From Propionibacteriaceae bacterium (lineage in GTDB: Bacteria > Actinomycetota > Actinomycetes > Propionibacteriales > Propionibacteriaceae): a DNA stretch of 33,342 bases. The stretch spans positions 1 to 33,342 of the forward strand of contig CAJPNZ010000024.1 of NCBI GenBank assembly GCA_905372155.1, written 5' to 3'. Every line of letters begins with the position of its first letter. Position 1 is the first letter of the stretch. Shown piece by piece: positions 1-7,028 of this stretch. Position numbers and translations under genes: made by a program. The notes beneath the pieces are model-generated. The model saw only the letters and a program-made list of their open reading frames with translations. It searched no databases and was not told the origin of the DNA.

Positions 1-51
1 AGGCTGTTCGCCTTGCGGTTCCTGGGGAGATGCGGTGGTCGGTTCGCTCAT
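1..51 (-). CDS. N-terminal fragment of a minus-strand gene running off the left edge
   Basis: An open frame reads leftward from an ATG at 51-49 and gives MSEPTTASPQEPQGEQP before the window ends. A GGAG lies about 8 nt upstream of the ATG on the minus strand, a sensible ribosome-binding site. The Pro/Gln/Glu-rich start looks like a disordered N-terminal tail, common in actinobacterial membrane or regulatory proteins. Only 17 residues are visible, so no family can be named. It is divergent from the BCCT transporter, with 177 bp between the starts. Confidence 0.45.
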   Translation of the reverse strand, partial: MSEPTTASPQEPQGEQP

Positions 52-228
52 CGTCCGGGGCTCCGTTCTGAATCTTCCGTGTTCGCTGTGCAGGCATCGA
101 AATCGGTCCTGCCCGGTTGCCAAGGCCAACCTTACCCATCGCGGCAGAAGCAGCGGTCAGGGCCCCGCTCATGAGGGCCGCCCCGGTTGACGAAAATGAA
201 TGCACCGTTTTTCTGAAAGACTGGCCAA

Positions 229-1977
229 ATGGTTGGACAGCGAAAGATTCCTTGGAAAACAGCGGTCGCGGTCCCCACCGCCGTGATCGTTCTGGGTTTC
301 GTCGGGCTCGCGGCGTTGGCGCCGCACTGGTTGAGCGATCTGCTGAAGACGGCGAACACATCCGTGGTCAACGGACTGGGCTGGTACTACAGTCTCATCG
401 TTGCGGGTTTCGTCGGATTCGCCCTGCTGGTGGCCTTCGGGCCGTACGGGAACATCACCCTCGGACCCGACGACGAGCCCCCCTCCTACTCGCTAGTGAG
501 CTGGTTCGCCATGCTCTTCGCGGCCGGCATGGGGATCGGGCTGGTTTTCTGGGGCGTTGCGGAGCCCCTGAACCACTATGCCTCCCCTCCGCCCGGCACC
601 CCGGAGGGCACATCCAACGCCATGAAGGCGCAGGAAGCGATGACGACCTCCTTCCTGCACTGGGGGCTGTCCGCCTGGGCCGTCTACATCGTCGTCGGCC
701 TGGCCATCGCCTACACGGTGCACCGCAAGGGGCGGAAGGTTTCACTCCGCTGGGTGCTCGAACCCCTGTTCGGCAGGCGGGTGCGCGGTTGGCTTGGGGA
801 TGTCGTCGACGTGTTCGCCATCGTCGGAACCCTGTTCGGGGTGGCGGCCTCCCTGGGGTTCGGCGCCTCCCAGTTCACATCCGGACTGGAGTATCTGAAA
901 ATCCTCAAGCCCGAGATCTGGGTGCTGCTCGCGGTCATCGCCATCATCACGTCACTGGCCACCTGCTCGGTGCTGAGCGGTCTGGATCGCGGCATCAAGT
1001 GGCTCTCGAACGCGAACCTGGTGCTGGCCGCGGTGCTGGCCTTGGCCGTGCTGCTGCTCGGCCAGCCGTTGTTCGTACTGCGCGAGTTCGTCCAGACCAT
1101 CGGCGACTACCTCAGCAATTTCGTGCACCTGAGTTTCCGCACCCTGCCGTTCCAGGAGGAGGCCGGCGAGTCCTGGCTCGGGACATGGACCACCTACTAC
1201 TGGGGGTGGTGGATCAGCTGGTCACCGTTCGTGGGAATCTTCATCGCCCGCATCTCGAAGGGACGCACCGTGCGGGAATTCGTGGCGGGAGTGCTGGCCG
1301 TGCCGGCGCTGGTGACCTTCCTGTGGTTCTCGATCATGGGTGGGACGGCGCTGTGGCAGCAGCTTCACGGGCCTGGCGGCCTCATCAGTCCGGACGGAAA
1401 AGTCAACAACGTCAATGCCCTGTTCCAGGTGCTGGAGCACATCCCTGGGAGCAACTTGCTGATCGTCGGTTTCCTGATCCTGCTGGTGATCTTCTTCGTC
1501 ACCAGCGCCGACTCCGCGGCCTTCGTGGTGGACATGGTCGCCACCGGCGGGGAGCAGGATCCTCCTGTCCTTACCCGGGTGATGTGGGCCGTTCTCGGCG
1601 GCGGTATCGCCGCGGTGTTGCTGTGGGGTGGGGCGATCTCCGGCGGGGAGGATCTGACCGCAGGGCTCGGGGCGTTGCAGACCATGACGATCATCGCGGC
1701 GGCACCGTTCAGCGTGGTGATGGTGTTGGCATGCTTGGCGACGCTGCGCGCGTTCAGCAACGAGCACCGGCAGCGCCTGCGGCTGGAGAACCGGGTGCTG
1801 CGCCGGGAGATGACCGAACACGTGATGGGCAAGGTGACCGAGCACGTGAAGGAATCCGTTGCCGAACACCTGGACGGCCAGGAGATCACGGTGAGTGAAG
1901 AGTCCGCATCAGGGGAAAGAACGCCCAGGCCCTTCCGGATCAAGCTTTCCAAACACAGGAGTCACACCTCGGAATAG
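229..1977 (+). CDS. BCCT-family betaine/carnitine/choline-type transporter
   Basis: A 582-residue polytopic membrane protein of the betaine-choline-carnitine transporter family, which imports quaternary-ammonium osmolytes. The family signature is clear: GMGIG at residues 100-104 followed by LVFWGVAEPLNHY, and the Trp-rich box W320 to W331 (WTTYYWGWWISW) continuing into SPFVGIFIARISKGR. Established work on BetP places Na+ coupling at the GMGIG motif, and a Gly-to-Asp change there favours H+. The intact glycine suggests Na+ symport. The C-terminal tail after the last helix is long and charged, with heptad-like repeats (RLRLENRVLRREMTEHVMG), reminiscent of the osmosensing tail of BetP; that role is inferred. 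The start at ATG 229 has only a weak purine-rich stretch upstream. Substrate specificity cannot be set from sequence. It ends convergently with pdxH. Confidence 0.93.
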   Translation: MVGQRKIPWKTAVAVPTAVIVLGFVGLAALAPHWLSDLLKTANTSVVNGLGWYYSLIVAGFVGFALLVAFGPYGNITLGPDDEPPSYSLVSWFAMLFAAGMGIGLVFWGVAEPLNHYASPPPGTPEGTSNAMKAQEAMTTSFLHWGLSAWAVYIVVGLAIAYTVHRKGRKVSLRWVLEPLFGRRVRGWLGDVVDVFAIVGTLFGVAASLGFGASQFTSGLEYLKILKPEIWVLLAVIAIITSLATCSVLSGLDRGIKWLSNANLVLAAVLALAVLLLGQPLFVLREFVQTIGDYLSNFVHLSFRTLPFQEEAGESWLGTWTTYYWGWWISWSPFVGIFIARISKGRTVREFVAGVLAVPALVTFLWFSIMGGTALWQQLHGPGGLISPDGKVNNVNALFQVLEHIPGSNLLIVGFLILLVIFFVTSADSAAFVVDMVATGGEQDPPVLTRVMWAVLGGGIAAVLLWGGAISGGEDLTAGLGALQTMTIIAAAPFSVVMVLACLATLRAFSNEHRQRLRLENRVLRREMTEHVMGKVTEHVKESVAEHLDGQEITVSEESASGERTPRPFRIKLSKHRSHTSE

Positions 1978-1996
1978 TGGGGCTTCTCTGGCCCGT

Positions 1997-2017
1997 GCGC
2001 GGTCGCATGGACCGTGC
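1997..2017. terminator. Hairpin between convergent BCCT gene and pdxH
   Basis: GCGCGGTC (1997-2004) pairs with GACCGTGC (2010-2017) across a 5-nt loop, with one G-U pair. It lies in the 42-bp space between two convergent stop codons, where a bidirectional terminator is expected. No T tract follows. Confidence 0.4.
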
Positions 2018-2019
2018 GG

Positions 2020-2655
2020 TCAGGGCTGAATGTGGATGGCGCTCCAGCCATCCACATTCCGCCGGGCCAGGACACGGTCGTGAAGTCTGCCGGACTGGCC
2101 TTGCCAGAACTCGAATTCGTCGACGTCGATCCGGTATCCACCCCATTCCGGCGGGCAGGGAACGTCCTTTCCCTCGAAGCGTTCGGCCGCCTGAGATGCT
2201 GCCTCGAGCAGGTCGTCGCGGGAGACGATGGGGGCGGATTGCCGGGACGCCCACGCCCCCAGCTGACTGTTCCGGGGCCGTTTGGCGAAATAGGTTTCGT
2301 TCTCCTGACGGGTGAGTTTCGTCACCGCCCCCACGGCACGTACCTGGCGCATCAGCTGCGGCCACCAGAACGTGGCCGATGCGACCGGGTTGGCAGCCAG
2401 CTGTTCGCCCTTCGGGGAAATGTAGTGGGTGAAGAAGACGAGACCGTTGCAGCTCGTCTCCTTCAGCAGCACCACCCGGGAACGCGGGCGACCGTCGGAG
2501 CCAATGGTGGCCAGCAGCATGGCATTCGGTTCCACCTCATCGGCTGCTATCGCGGTTTCGAGCCAGGACGTGAAGAACTCCCACGGGTCGAAGGAGGTCA
2601 GGTCCTGCGGCAGCACATCCCCGGAATAGTCTCGTCGCACATCGTGAAGGCTCAT
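2020..2655 (-). CDS. pdxH: Pyridoxamine/pyridoxine 5'-phosphate oxidase
   Basis: A 211-residue FMN-dependent enzyme that oxidises pyridoxine or pyridoxamine 5'-phosphate to PLP, the last step of vitamin B6 salvage in the cytoplasm. Family landmarks are present: the FMN-binding region MLLATIGSDGRPRSRVVLLK, the segment SPKGEQLAANP-ASATFWWP, the stretch NSQLGAWASRQSAPI, and the C-terminal substrate-binding RLHDRV motif. The length matches the family (about 210-220). I chose ATG 2655 (MSLHDVRRDY) because homology begins here and GGAAGA lies upstream; the open frame continues further without conserved sequence. The C-terminus ends HIQP instead of the more usual LxP, a small variation. PLP made here would serve Kbl, a PLP enzyme encoded nearby. 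Confidence 0.95.
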   Translation of the reverse strand: MSLHDVRRDYSGDVLPQDLTSFDPWEFFTSWLETAIAADEVEPNAMLLATIGSDGRPRSRVVLLKETSCNGLVFFTHYISPKGEQLAANPVASATFWWPQLMRQVRAVGAVTKLTRQENETYFAKRPRNSQLGAWASRQSAPIVSRDDLLEAASQAAERFEGKDVPCPPEWGGYRIDVDEFEFWQGQSGRLHDRVLARRNVDGWSAIHIQP

Positions 2656-2765
2656 GTTCCCAGTCTTCCAGAAGCTGCGCGGCAGCCCCCATGGAGGGCC
2701 TCCCGTCGTACGCATCGGAGGTGTGTGGATGCTGGGCACGGGCAACCAGCTCCTTCCCGGCCCGC

Positions 2766-2771
2766 TACTGT
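2766..2771 (+). promoter_or_regulatory. -10 element TACTGT, leaderless promoter of the DUF1707 gene
   Basis: TACTGT ends 7 nt before the ATG at 2779, and no Shine-Dalgarno sequence is present. This spacing places the transcription start at or next to the A of the start codon. No convincing -35 is visible. Confidence 0.5.
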
Positions 2772-2778
2772 TGTTGGT

Positions 2779-3378
2779 ATGGCTGGTGATGAGAACCTGC
2801 GTATCGGTGATGCAGAACGCGACGAGGCGATCACGCTGCTGCGCGAACACATGAGCGCGGGTCGGATCACCGCGGAGGAGTTCGACGAGCGCATGTCCTC
2901 CGCATTGACCGCGAAGACCAAGGGGGAACTCACTGCTTTGTTCAACGACCTTCCGGGACGTGGACCGAGCACCATGTACGGAGCTCCCGGAGCACCCGTG
3001 TACGGGGCCTTGCGCTCACCGGCTCCTTTCCAGCCTGCCACTGCGGGGCCCCCTGCAAAACGTCCCCCGTGGACCACTTACGCCATATGGGTCGCAGCAA
3101 TACTGGGATGTGTCATATTCTTCCGCTACTGGGCCGGATTCCTGGTTCTCATAGCCTTGTTGAACTTCGCATTCAGCAAGATGTCGAACAATTCATCTGA
3201 TCAAATCCTGCAGCAACGACCACGAGAACTTCATCCCGCAGAACGCGATGAACTGGTGGCGCTGATCCATCAGGATCGAAGGATCCATGCCATCAAGCGT
3301 TACCGGGAAATGACCGGGGCGAATCTGCTCACCGCGAAGAATGCCATCGATGCCCTGCAGAACCAGCTGGGGGGATAG
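2779..3378 (+). CDS. DUF1707 membrane protein with an L7/L12-like C-terminal motif
   Basis: A 199-residue protein in three parts. Residues about 8-55 are a DUF1707 domain (LRIGDAERDEAITLLREHMS... and AEEFDERM... to LFNDLP), a short helical domain common at the N-terminus of actinobacterial membrane or cell-surface proteins. A Pro/Ala-rich linker follows, then a hydrophobic hairpin (TYAIWVAAILGCVIFF and AGFLVLIALLNFAF). The last about 40 residues contain IHAIKRYREMTGANLLTAKN, matching the helical motif of the ribosomal protein L7/L12 C-terminal domain. The domain assignments are by recognition; the function is unknown. The start at ATG 2779 is supported by a -10 hexamer 7 nt upstream and by DUF1707 beginning nearly at the N-terminus. 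The same open frame extends far upstream antisense to pdxH, which I reject. Confidence 0.85.
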   Translation: MAGDENLRIGDAERDEAITLLREHMSAGRITAEEFDERMSSALTAKTKGELTALFNDLPGRGPSTMYGAPGAPVYGALRSPAPFQPATAGPPAKRPPWTTYAIWVAAILGCVIFFRYWAGFLVLIALLNFAFSKMSNNSSDQILQQRPRELHPAERDELVALIHQDRRIHAIKRYREMTGANLLTAKNAIDALQNQLGG

Positions 3379-3461
3379 CCCCATCCTTCGTGCCACTTGC
3401 CAGCACACCAGCGCGTCCACCCCGGAGGAAATGCGCTGAAACACTGTGGGACGATGAGCTC

Positions 3462-4490
3462 ATGCTGGCCCTCGCGAAGACGCACCCCGGCCCAGGCCTG
3501 GAGTTGGTCGACGTTCCTGTCCCCTCCCCCGGCCCCACCGAGGTCCTGATAAAAATCCGGAGCACCGGGCTCTGCGGCACCGATGTGCACATCGACCACT
3601 GGGACGGCTGGGCGGCCCGCACCGTCGCCACCCCGCGCATCCTGGGGCACGAGTTCTGCGGCACCATCGTCGAACTCGGTTCGGCTGTGACCAACCTGGA
3701 GGTCGGGCAGTTCGTCTCCGGGGAGGGGCACTACGTGTGTGGAAGGTGTCGTGCCTGCCTGGCGGGGAAACGTCATCTCTGCCAGCAGACCCGGGGAATC
3801 GGCTACCACGTCGACGGAGCGTTCTGCGAGTACTTCGCCATGCCCGCCGCCAACATCTGGGTGCACCCACCGGAACTCGATCCGGATGTCGCCGCCATCT
3901 TCGACCCCTTCGGCAACGCCGTCCACGCGGCACTCCAGTTCCCGGCCCTGGCCGAGGACGTCCTGGTCACCGGCGCCGGTCCGATCGGGATCATGGCTGC
4001 CCTGGTGGCGAAGTTCCAGGGAGCCCGGAACGTCGTCATCACCGATCTCAGCGACGAACGGCTCTCCCTGGCGGAGACCCTGGGCATCACCTCGACGGTC
4101 AACACCGGCCGGGAGAGCCTGAGGGAGGTCTACGATCGTTTCTCAATGAAGGAGGGATTCGACATCGGGCTGGAGATGTCCGGGTCGGGAGCAGCGCTGC
4201 GTTCCATGATCGACCACATGACCCACGGCGGCAGGATCGCGCTGCTCGGCACCCCCTCGCAGGAACTGACCGTGGACTTCTCCAAGATCATCTTCAGCAT
4301 GCTCACGATCCAGGGCGTCACCGGCAGGCAGATCTTCGAGACCTGGTACGCCATGAACTCCCTGATCCGTTCCGGGCTCGACATCTCAGGGGTCATCACG
4401 CACCGTTTCCCCGTGACCAGATTCGCCGAGGCATTCGCCGTCGCGGGTGACGGCCGCTCCGGCAAGGTCGTCATGCACTGGGAACAGTGA
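3462..4490 (+). CDS. tdh: L-threonine 3-dehydrogenase
   Basis: A 342-residue zinc-dependent medium-chain dehydrogenase that oxidises L-threonine to 2-amino-3-ketobutyrate with NAD+. Visible residues are the catalytic zinc ligand Cys38 in CGTD, the GHE motif at 62-64, the four structural-zinc cysteines 93, 96, 99 and 107 (CGRCRACLAGKRHLC), and the Rossmann motif GAGPIG. Cys38 numbering and total length equal those of the E. coli enzyme, which favours ATG 3462 as start. It is followed 41 nt later by kbl, whose product uses the unstable ketobutyrate. Together they convert threonine plus CoA to glycine and acetyl-CoA. The gene order tdh-kbl is opposite to the E. coli kbl-tdh operon. Confidence 0.95.
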   Translation: MLALAKTHPGPGLELVDVPVPSPGPTEVLIKIRSTGLCGTDVHIDHWDGWAARTVATPRILGHEFCGTIVELGSAVTNLEVGQFVSGEGHYVCGRCRACLAGKRHLCQQTRGIGYHVDGAFCEYFAMPAANIWVHPPELDPDVAAIFDPFGNAVHAALQFPALAEDVLVTGAGPIGIMAALVAKFQGARNVVITDLSDERLSLAETLGITSTVNTGRESLREVYDRFSMKEGFDIGLEMSGSGAALRSMIDHMTHGGRIALLGTPSQELTVDFSKIIFSMLTIQGVTGRQIFETWYAMNSLIRSGLDISGVITHRFPVTRFAEAFAVAGDGRSGKVVMHWEQ

Positions 4491-4531
4491 TGAACACCCC
4501 CGCTTCCACCCCCCATTCGAAAGGCACGACC

Positions 4532-5716
4532 ATGACCTTCCTCGACGATGTGACCTCCCAGCTCGACGCCCTGCGCACCGAGGGCCTGTACAAACACGAG
4601 GAGCCGCTCACCACGGCGCAAGCAGCGCACGTCGGTGTCCCGGCCGGGAACGTCATCAACCTGTGCGCGAACAACTATCTGGGGCTCGCGGACTCACCCG
4701 AGCTGATCGCGGCCGCCAGGGACGCTCTGGAGCGTTGGGGTTTCGGCATGGCCTCGGTACGGTTCATCTGCGGCACCCAGACCCAGCACCTGGACCTCGA
4801 GGCCGGGCTGACCCGGTTCCTGCGGCTAGGGGCGGAGGGCTTCGACACCATCTTGTACTCGTCGTGTTTCGACGCCAACGGCGGCCTGTTCGAGACGCTG
4901 TTCGGGGCCGAGGACGCGATCATCTCCGACGAACTCAACCACGCCTCCATCATCGACGGGGTGCGCCTGAGCAAGGCGGCCCGTCACCGGTACCGCAACC
5001 GGAACCTCGACGACCTGCGTGCCTGCCTGGAGGAGACCCGGGGTGCGCGACACCGGGTCATCGCCACCGACGGCGTGTTCTCGATGGACGGCTACGTCGC
5101 CCCGCTGGACGAGATCTGCGCCTTGGCAGACGAGTACGGCGCTCTGGTGATGGTCGACGACTCACACGCCGTCGGTTTCGTCGGCGAGACCGGAGCCGGC
5201 ACCCCGGAGCGTTTCGGTGTCGCCGAACGCGTCGACATCATCACCGGCACCCTCGGCAAGGCTCTCGGCGGGGCCTCCGGGGGTTACACCTGCGCCCGCT
5301 CCCCCATCGTGGAGCTGCTGCGGCAGCGGTCGCGGCCGTACCTGTTCAGCAACTCCCTGGCGCCGTCGATCGTCGCCGCCACCCTGGCCGCCCTCGGTCT
5401 CCTCGGCCGTTCCGGTGAGCTCCTCGAACGGTTGCGCGAGAACACCGCCTATTTCCGCACCCACATGGCCGAGGAGGGATTCGAGATCCCCGAATCCGAT
5501 CACCCGATCGCCCCCGTGATGATCGGCGACGCAGTACTTGCGGCCCGCATGGCGGACGCCATCCTGGCGCGCGGCGTCTACGTCCGCGCCTTCAGCTACC
5601 CGGTGGTTCCCAAGGACCGGGCAAGGATCCGTACCCAGCTGTCGGCGGCCCTGACCCGTGATGACCTGGATGCGGCGATCCGCGCATTCGTCGAGGCAAG
5701 GTCGGAGGTGCAGTAG
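4532..5716 (+). CDS. kbl: Glycine C-acetyltransferase (2-amino-3-ketobutyrate CoA ligase)
   Basis: A 394-residue PLP enzyme of the alpha-oxoamine synthase family that cleaves 2-amino-3-ketobutyrate with CoA into glycine and acetyl-CoA. Landmarks are ANNYLGLADSPEL near residue 47, GFGMASVRFICGTQ, the PLP-ring region VDDSHAVGF (209-216) and the Schiff-base lysine K243 in GTLGKALGG (K244 in E. coli). Starts at GTG 4487 or ATG 4490 would overlap the tdh stop. I prefer ATG 4532, because AAAGG lies upstream and the protein then aligns with Kbl of 398 residues. It probably forms one transcript with tdh. Confidence 0.95.
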   Translation: MTFLDDVTSQLDALRTEGLYKHEEPLTTAQAAHVGVPAGNVINLCANNYLGLADSPELIAAARDALERWGFGMASVRFICGTQTQHLDLEAGLTRFLRLGAEGFDTILYSSCFDANGGLFETLFGAEDAIISDELNHASIIDGVRLSKAARHRYRNRNLDDLRACLEETRGARHRVIATDGVFSMDGYVAPLDEICALADEYGALVMVDDSHAVGFVGETGAGTPERFGVAERVDIITGTLGKALGGASGGYTCARSPIVELLRQRSRPYLFSNSLAPSIVAATLAALGLLGRSGELLERLRENTAYFRTHMAEEGFEIPESDHPIAPVMIGDAVLAARMADAILARGVYVRAFSYPVVPKDRARIRTQLSAALTRDDLDAAIRAFVEARSEVQ

Positions 5717-5790
5717 AGGTCACACCGCAGCCGGCCCCGTCCTTCTCCCACGGGTTTGCTGACCTTGTTCTTGATGCGCTATCTCGTTGT

Positions 5791-5824
5791 GTGGTTCGCA
5801 GGTGCTGTGATGCATGCGAACCAC
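5791..5824. repeat. Perfect 10-bp inverted repeat with 14-nt loop
   Basis: GTGGTTCGCA (5791-5800) and TGCGAACCAC (5815-5824) are exact reverse complements around a 14-nt spacer. Flanking bases extend the pairing imperfectly. It lies about 75 bp past the kbl stop. It could be a terminator without a T tract, an operator, or an element end. Confidence 0.55.
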
Positions 5825-6106
5825 GACAAGGCCGGAAAATCATTGGGGGTTGTCGTTTGCGAACGATGTCCCGGCCTGCGAGGCCTCTACCGATCGAGGG
5901 CTCTCTTGGCCACACCCGACTCATCCTCGTCTGGTTTCAAGTTCGTCGCTTGCGGCCCAGCGCTCACGTGGAGCCAGAACATGGATGCCCAGCGTCTTGC
6001 ATCGCCACCCACACCCCTACCGCGGCCCGGGCAGATGTGATCATGGCGCGGCGAGTGCACAAGGAAGCGAGGCTCTACAGGGCAACGCTAGGCGAACGGT
6101 GAGCAC

Positions 6107-6112
6107 TATACT
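6107..6112 (+). promoter_or_regulatory. -10 element TATACT upstream of the GRAM-like gene
   Basis: TATACT is a near-consensus -10 hexamer located 42 nt before ATG 6155. It predicts a leader of about 35 nt that contains a GGAAGAG ribosome-binding site. No consensus -35 is seen 16-18 bp upstream. Confidence 0.4.
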
Positions 6113-6154
6113 GTCAGCAGTTCGAGGCATGGAGCAGATCGGAAGAGAACCACG

Positions 6155-6547
6155 ATGAGCGTGACCCCTGACGCACCGATACTACTCAGGGTGCCGGCGA
6201 ACCATCTCGATCAACCAGGTTCCCTCACCGAGAGAATCCTCTCGATGCCTACGGTCCTTACCGGTGCGCGCGGGCGGGTGGCACGTGGTGGGCACCTACT
6301 TGTCACCGCCTCGGAAGTCATTTTCGAACCTCATTCCTTCAACCTCAACAATGAGAGGAGCCAACTGCGAATTCCCGTAGCGGAAATCACCGGTGCACGT
6401 TTGAGGACTGTCGTCATCACCGCCATCATCGCGCTCTCCACCGTCCGCGGAATTGACCTGGAATTCGTGAGTTGGAGCAGGAAGAAAATCATTGCAGCCA
6501 TTCAGCAGGCACGCACCGCACAGGGGCTTCCTAACTGGCAGACCTAA
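6155..6547 (+). CDS. Small GRAM/PH-like domain protein, function unknown
   Basis: A 130-residue soluble protein. The central part, GHLLVTASEVIFEPHSFNLN followed by an IPVAEITGAR strand and a later VRGIDLEFVS strand, has the pattern of a GRAM or bacterial PH-like domain: a strand carrying 'L-T-..-I-F-.P', then 'I-P-..-I', ending in a C-terminal helix (RKKIIAAIQQARTAQG). Such domains bind lipids or proteins in other systems, but no ligand can be deduced here. ATG 6155 is supported by GGAAGAG about 9 nt upstream and a TATACT -10. It stands alone between two non-coding stretches, on the 3' side of a tRNA-Leu gene, so it may be accessory. Confidence 0.65.
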   Translation: MSVTPDAPILLRVPANHLDQPGSLTERILSMPTVLTGARGRVARGGHLLVTASEVIFEPHSFNLNNERSQLRIPVAEITGARLRTVVITAIIALSTVRGIDLEFVSWSRKKIIAAIQQARTAQGLPNWQT

Positions 6548-6933
6548 GCCCCTTGGGACTTGTTCACTGGGGCATTCAAATGCTTCAACGGCAACGCAGG
6601 CCATTGCAGCGATTTTTAAACGAAATCTCTTTCCTTACACCGAAGAGAAATGGAAGTCGAACTGGGCCTGACCAGCGGTTTTGCCCGCGGGAGATATTTT
6701 TAAACCGGAAATCCGGTGGCCAAATTTTGTTTTATACATGCTGTGCCTGACGCAGAAGCTGATCCTTTCCCGACTCAAGATCTCACCGAAGAAAGACGTG
6801 TTCATCGTTGCTGGATCGGCTTGTCCCCACCACTTCTCAGGCACATCTCCGCCCGGCCCGCCTCCCTCTTGTCCAAAAGTTACTCACCCATCGGCAGTTC
6901 CCCGGTCAGGCCGCCGTCCACGAATGCTCGGAG
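6548..6933. other. 386-bp AT-richer non-coding stretch beside tRNA-Leu
   Basis: By hand count 6601-6840 is about 48% G+C, clearly below the surrounding genes. It contains two copies of ATTTTTAAAC and a small hairpin ACCGG-AAAT-CCGGT at 6704-6717. No credible coding frame is present. Its position at the 3' side of a tRNA gene, low G+C and lack of genes fit an old integration scar, though no integrase or duplicated tRNA end was found. Confidence 0.5.
6612..6705. repeat. 10-bp direct repeat ATTTTTAAAC, two copies
   Basis: Copies lie at 6612-6621 and 6696-6705, 84 bp apart. Both are followed by a GAAATC-like sequence, the second after two extra bases. The second runs directly into the hairpin at 6704-6717. 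Confidence 0.5.
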
Positions 6934-7014
6934 TACCGACGAAGGGACTCGAACCCTCACGCACAAGGCACAGGAACCTAAATCCTGCGTGTCTACCAAT
7001 TCCACCACGCCGGT
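6934..7014 (-). tRNA. tRNA-Leu, anticodon UAG
   Basis: On the minus strand the acceptor strand ACCGGCG (7014-7008) pairs with CGTCGGT (6941-6935, one G-U) with discriminator A at 6934. The D-arm has the typical Leu form GTGGAATTGGTAGACAC. The anticodon stem CAGGA/TCCTG closes the loop TTTAGGT, giving anticodon TAG. A variable arm, then T-stem GAGGG, loop TTCGAGT and CCCTT complete the cloverleaf. The long variable arm and anticodon both indicate leucine. No CCA is encoded. Its transcript continues toward the AT-richer stretch to the left. Confidence 0.93.
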
Positions 7015-7028
7015 CAGCGGGTGCCAGC

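Larger units (their letters stand above)
5717..6154. other. 438-bp non-coding stretch after kbl
   Basis: No open frame here shows family motifs or plausible codon use. It holds the inverted repeat at 5791-5824, a second short pair CGACAA...TTGTCG just right of it, and the -10 element and leader of the GRAM-like gene at its right end. It may be the remains of a degraded gene or mobile element, but no transposase is recognisable. Confidence 0.5.

Noticed and set aside
187..214. TTGACG at 187-192 as a -35 element of the BCCT gene
   Set aside because: The matching -10 position (TTTTCT) is poor, so I do not list a promoter.
117..1898. A 593-residue plus-strand open frame overlapping the BCCT gene in another frame
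   Set aside because: It is Arg/Gly/His-rich without membrane segments or family motifs; the BCCT frame is clear.
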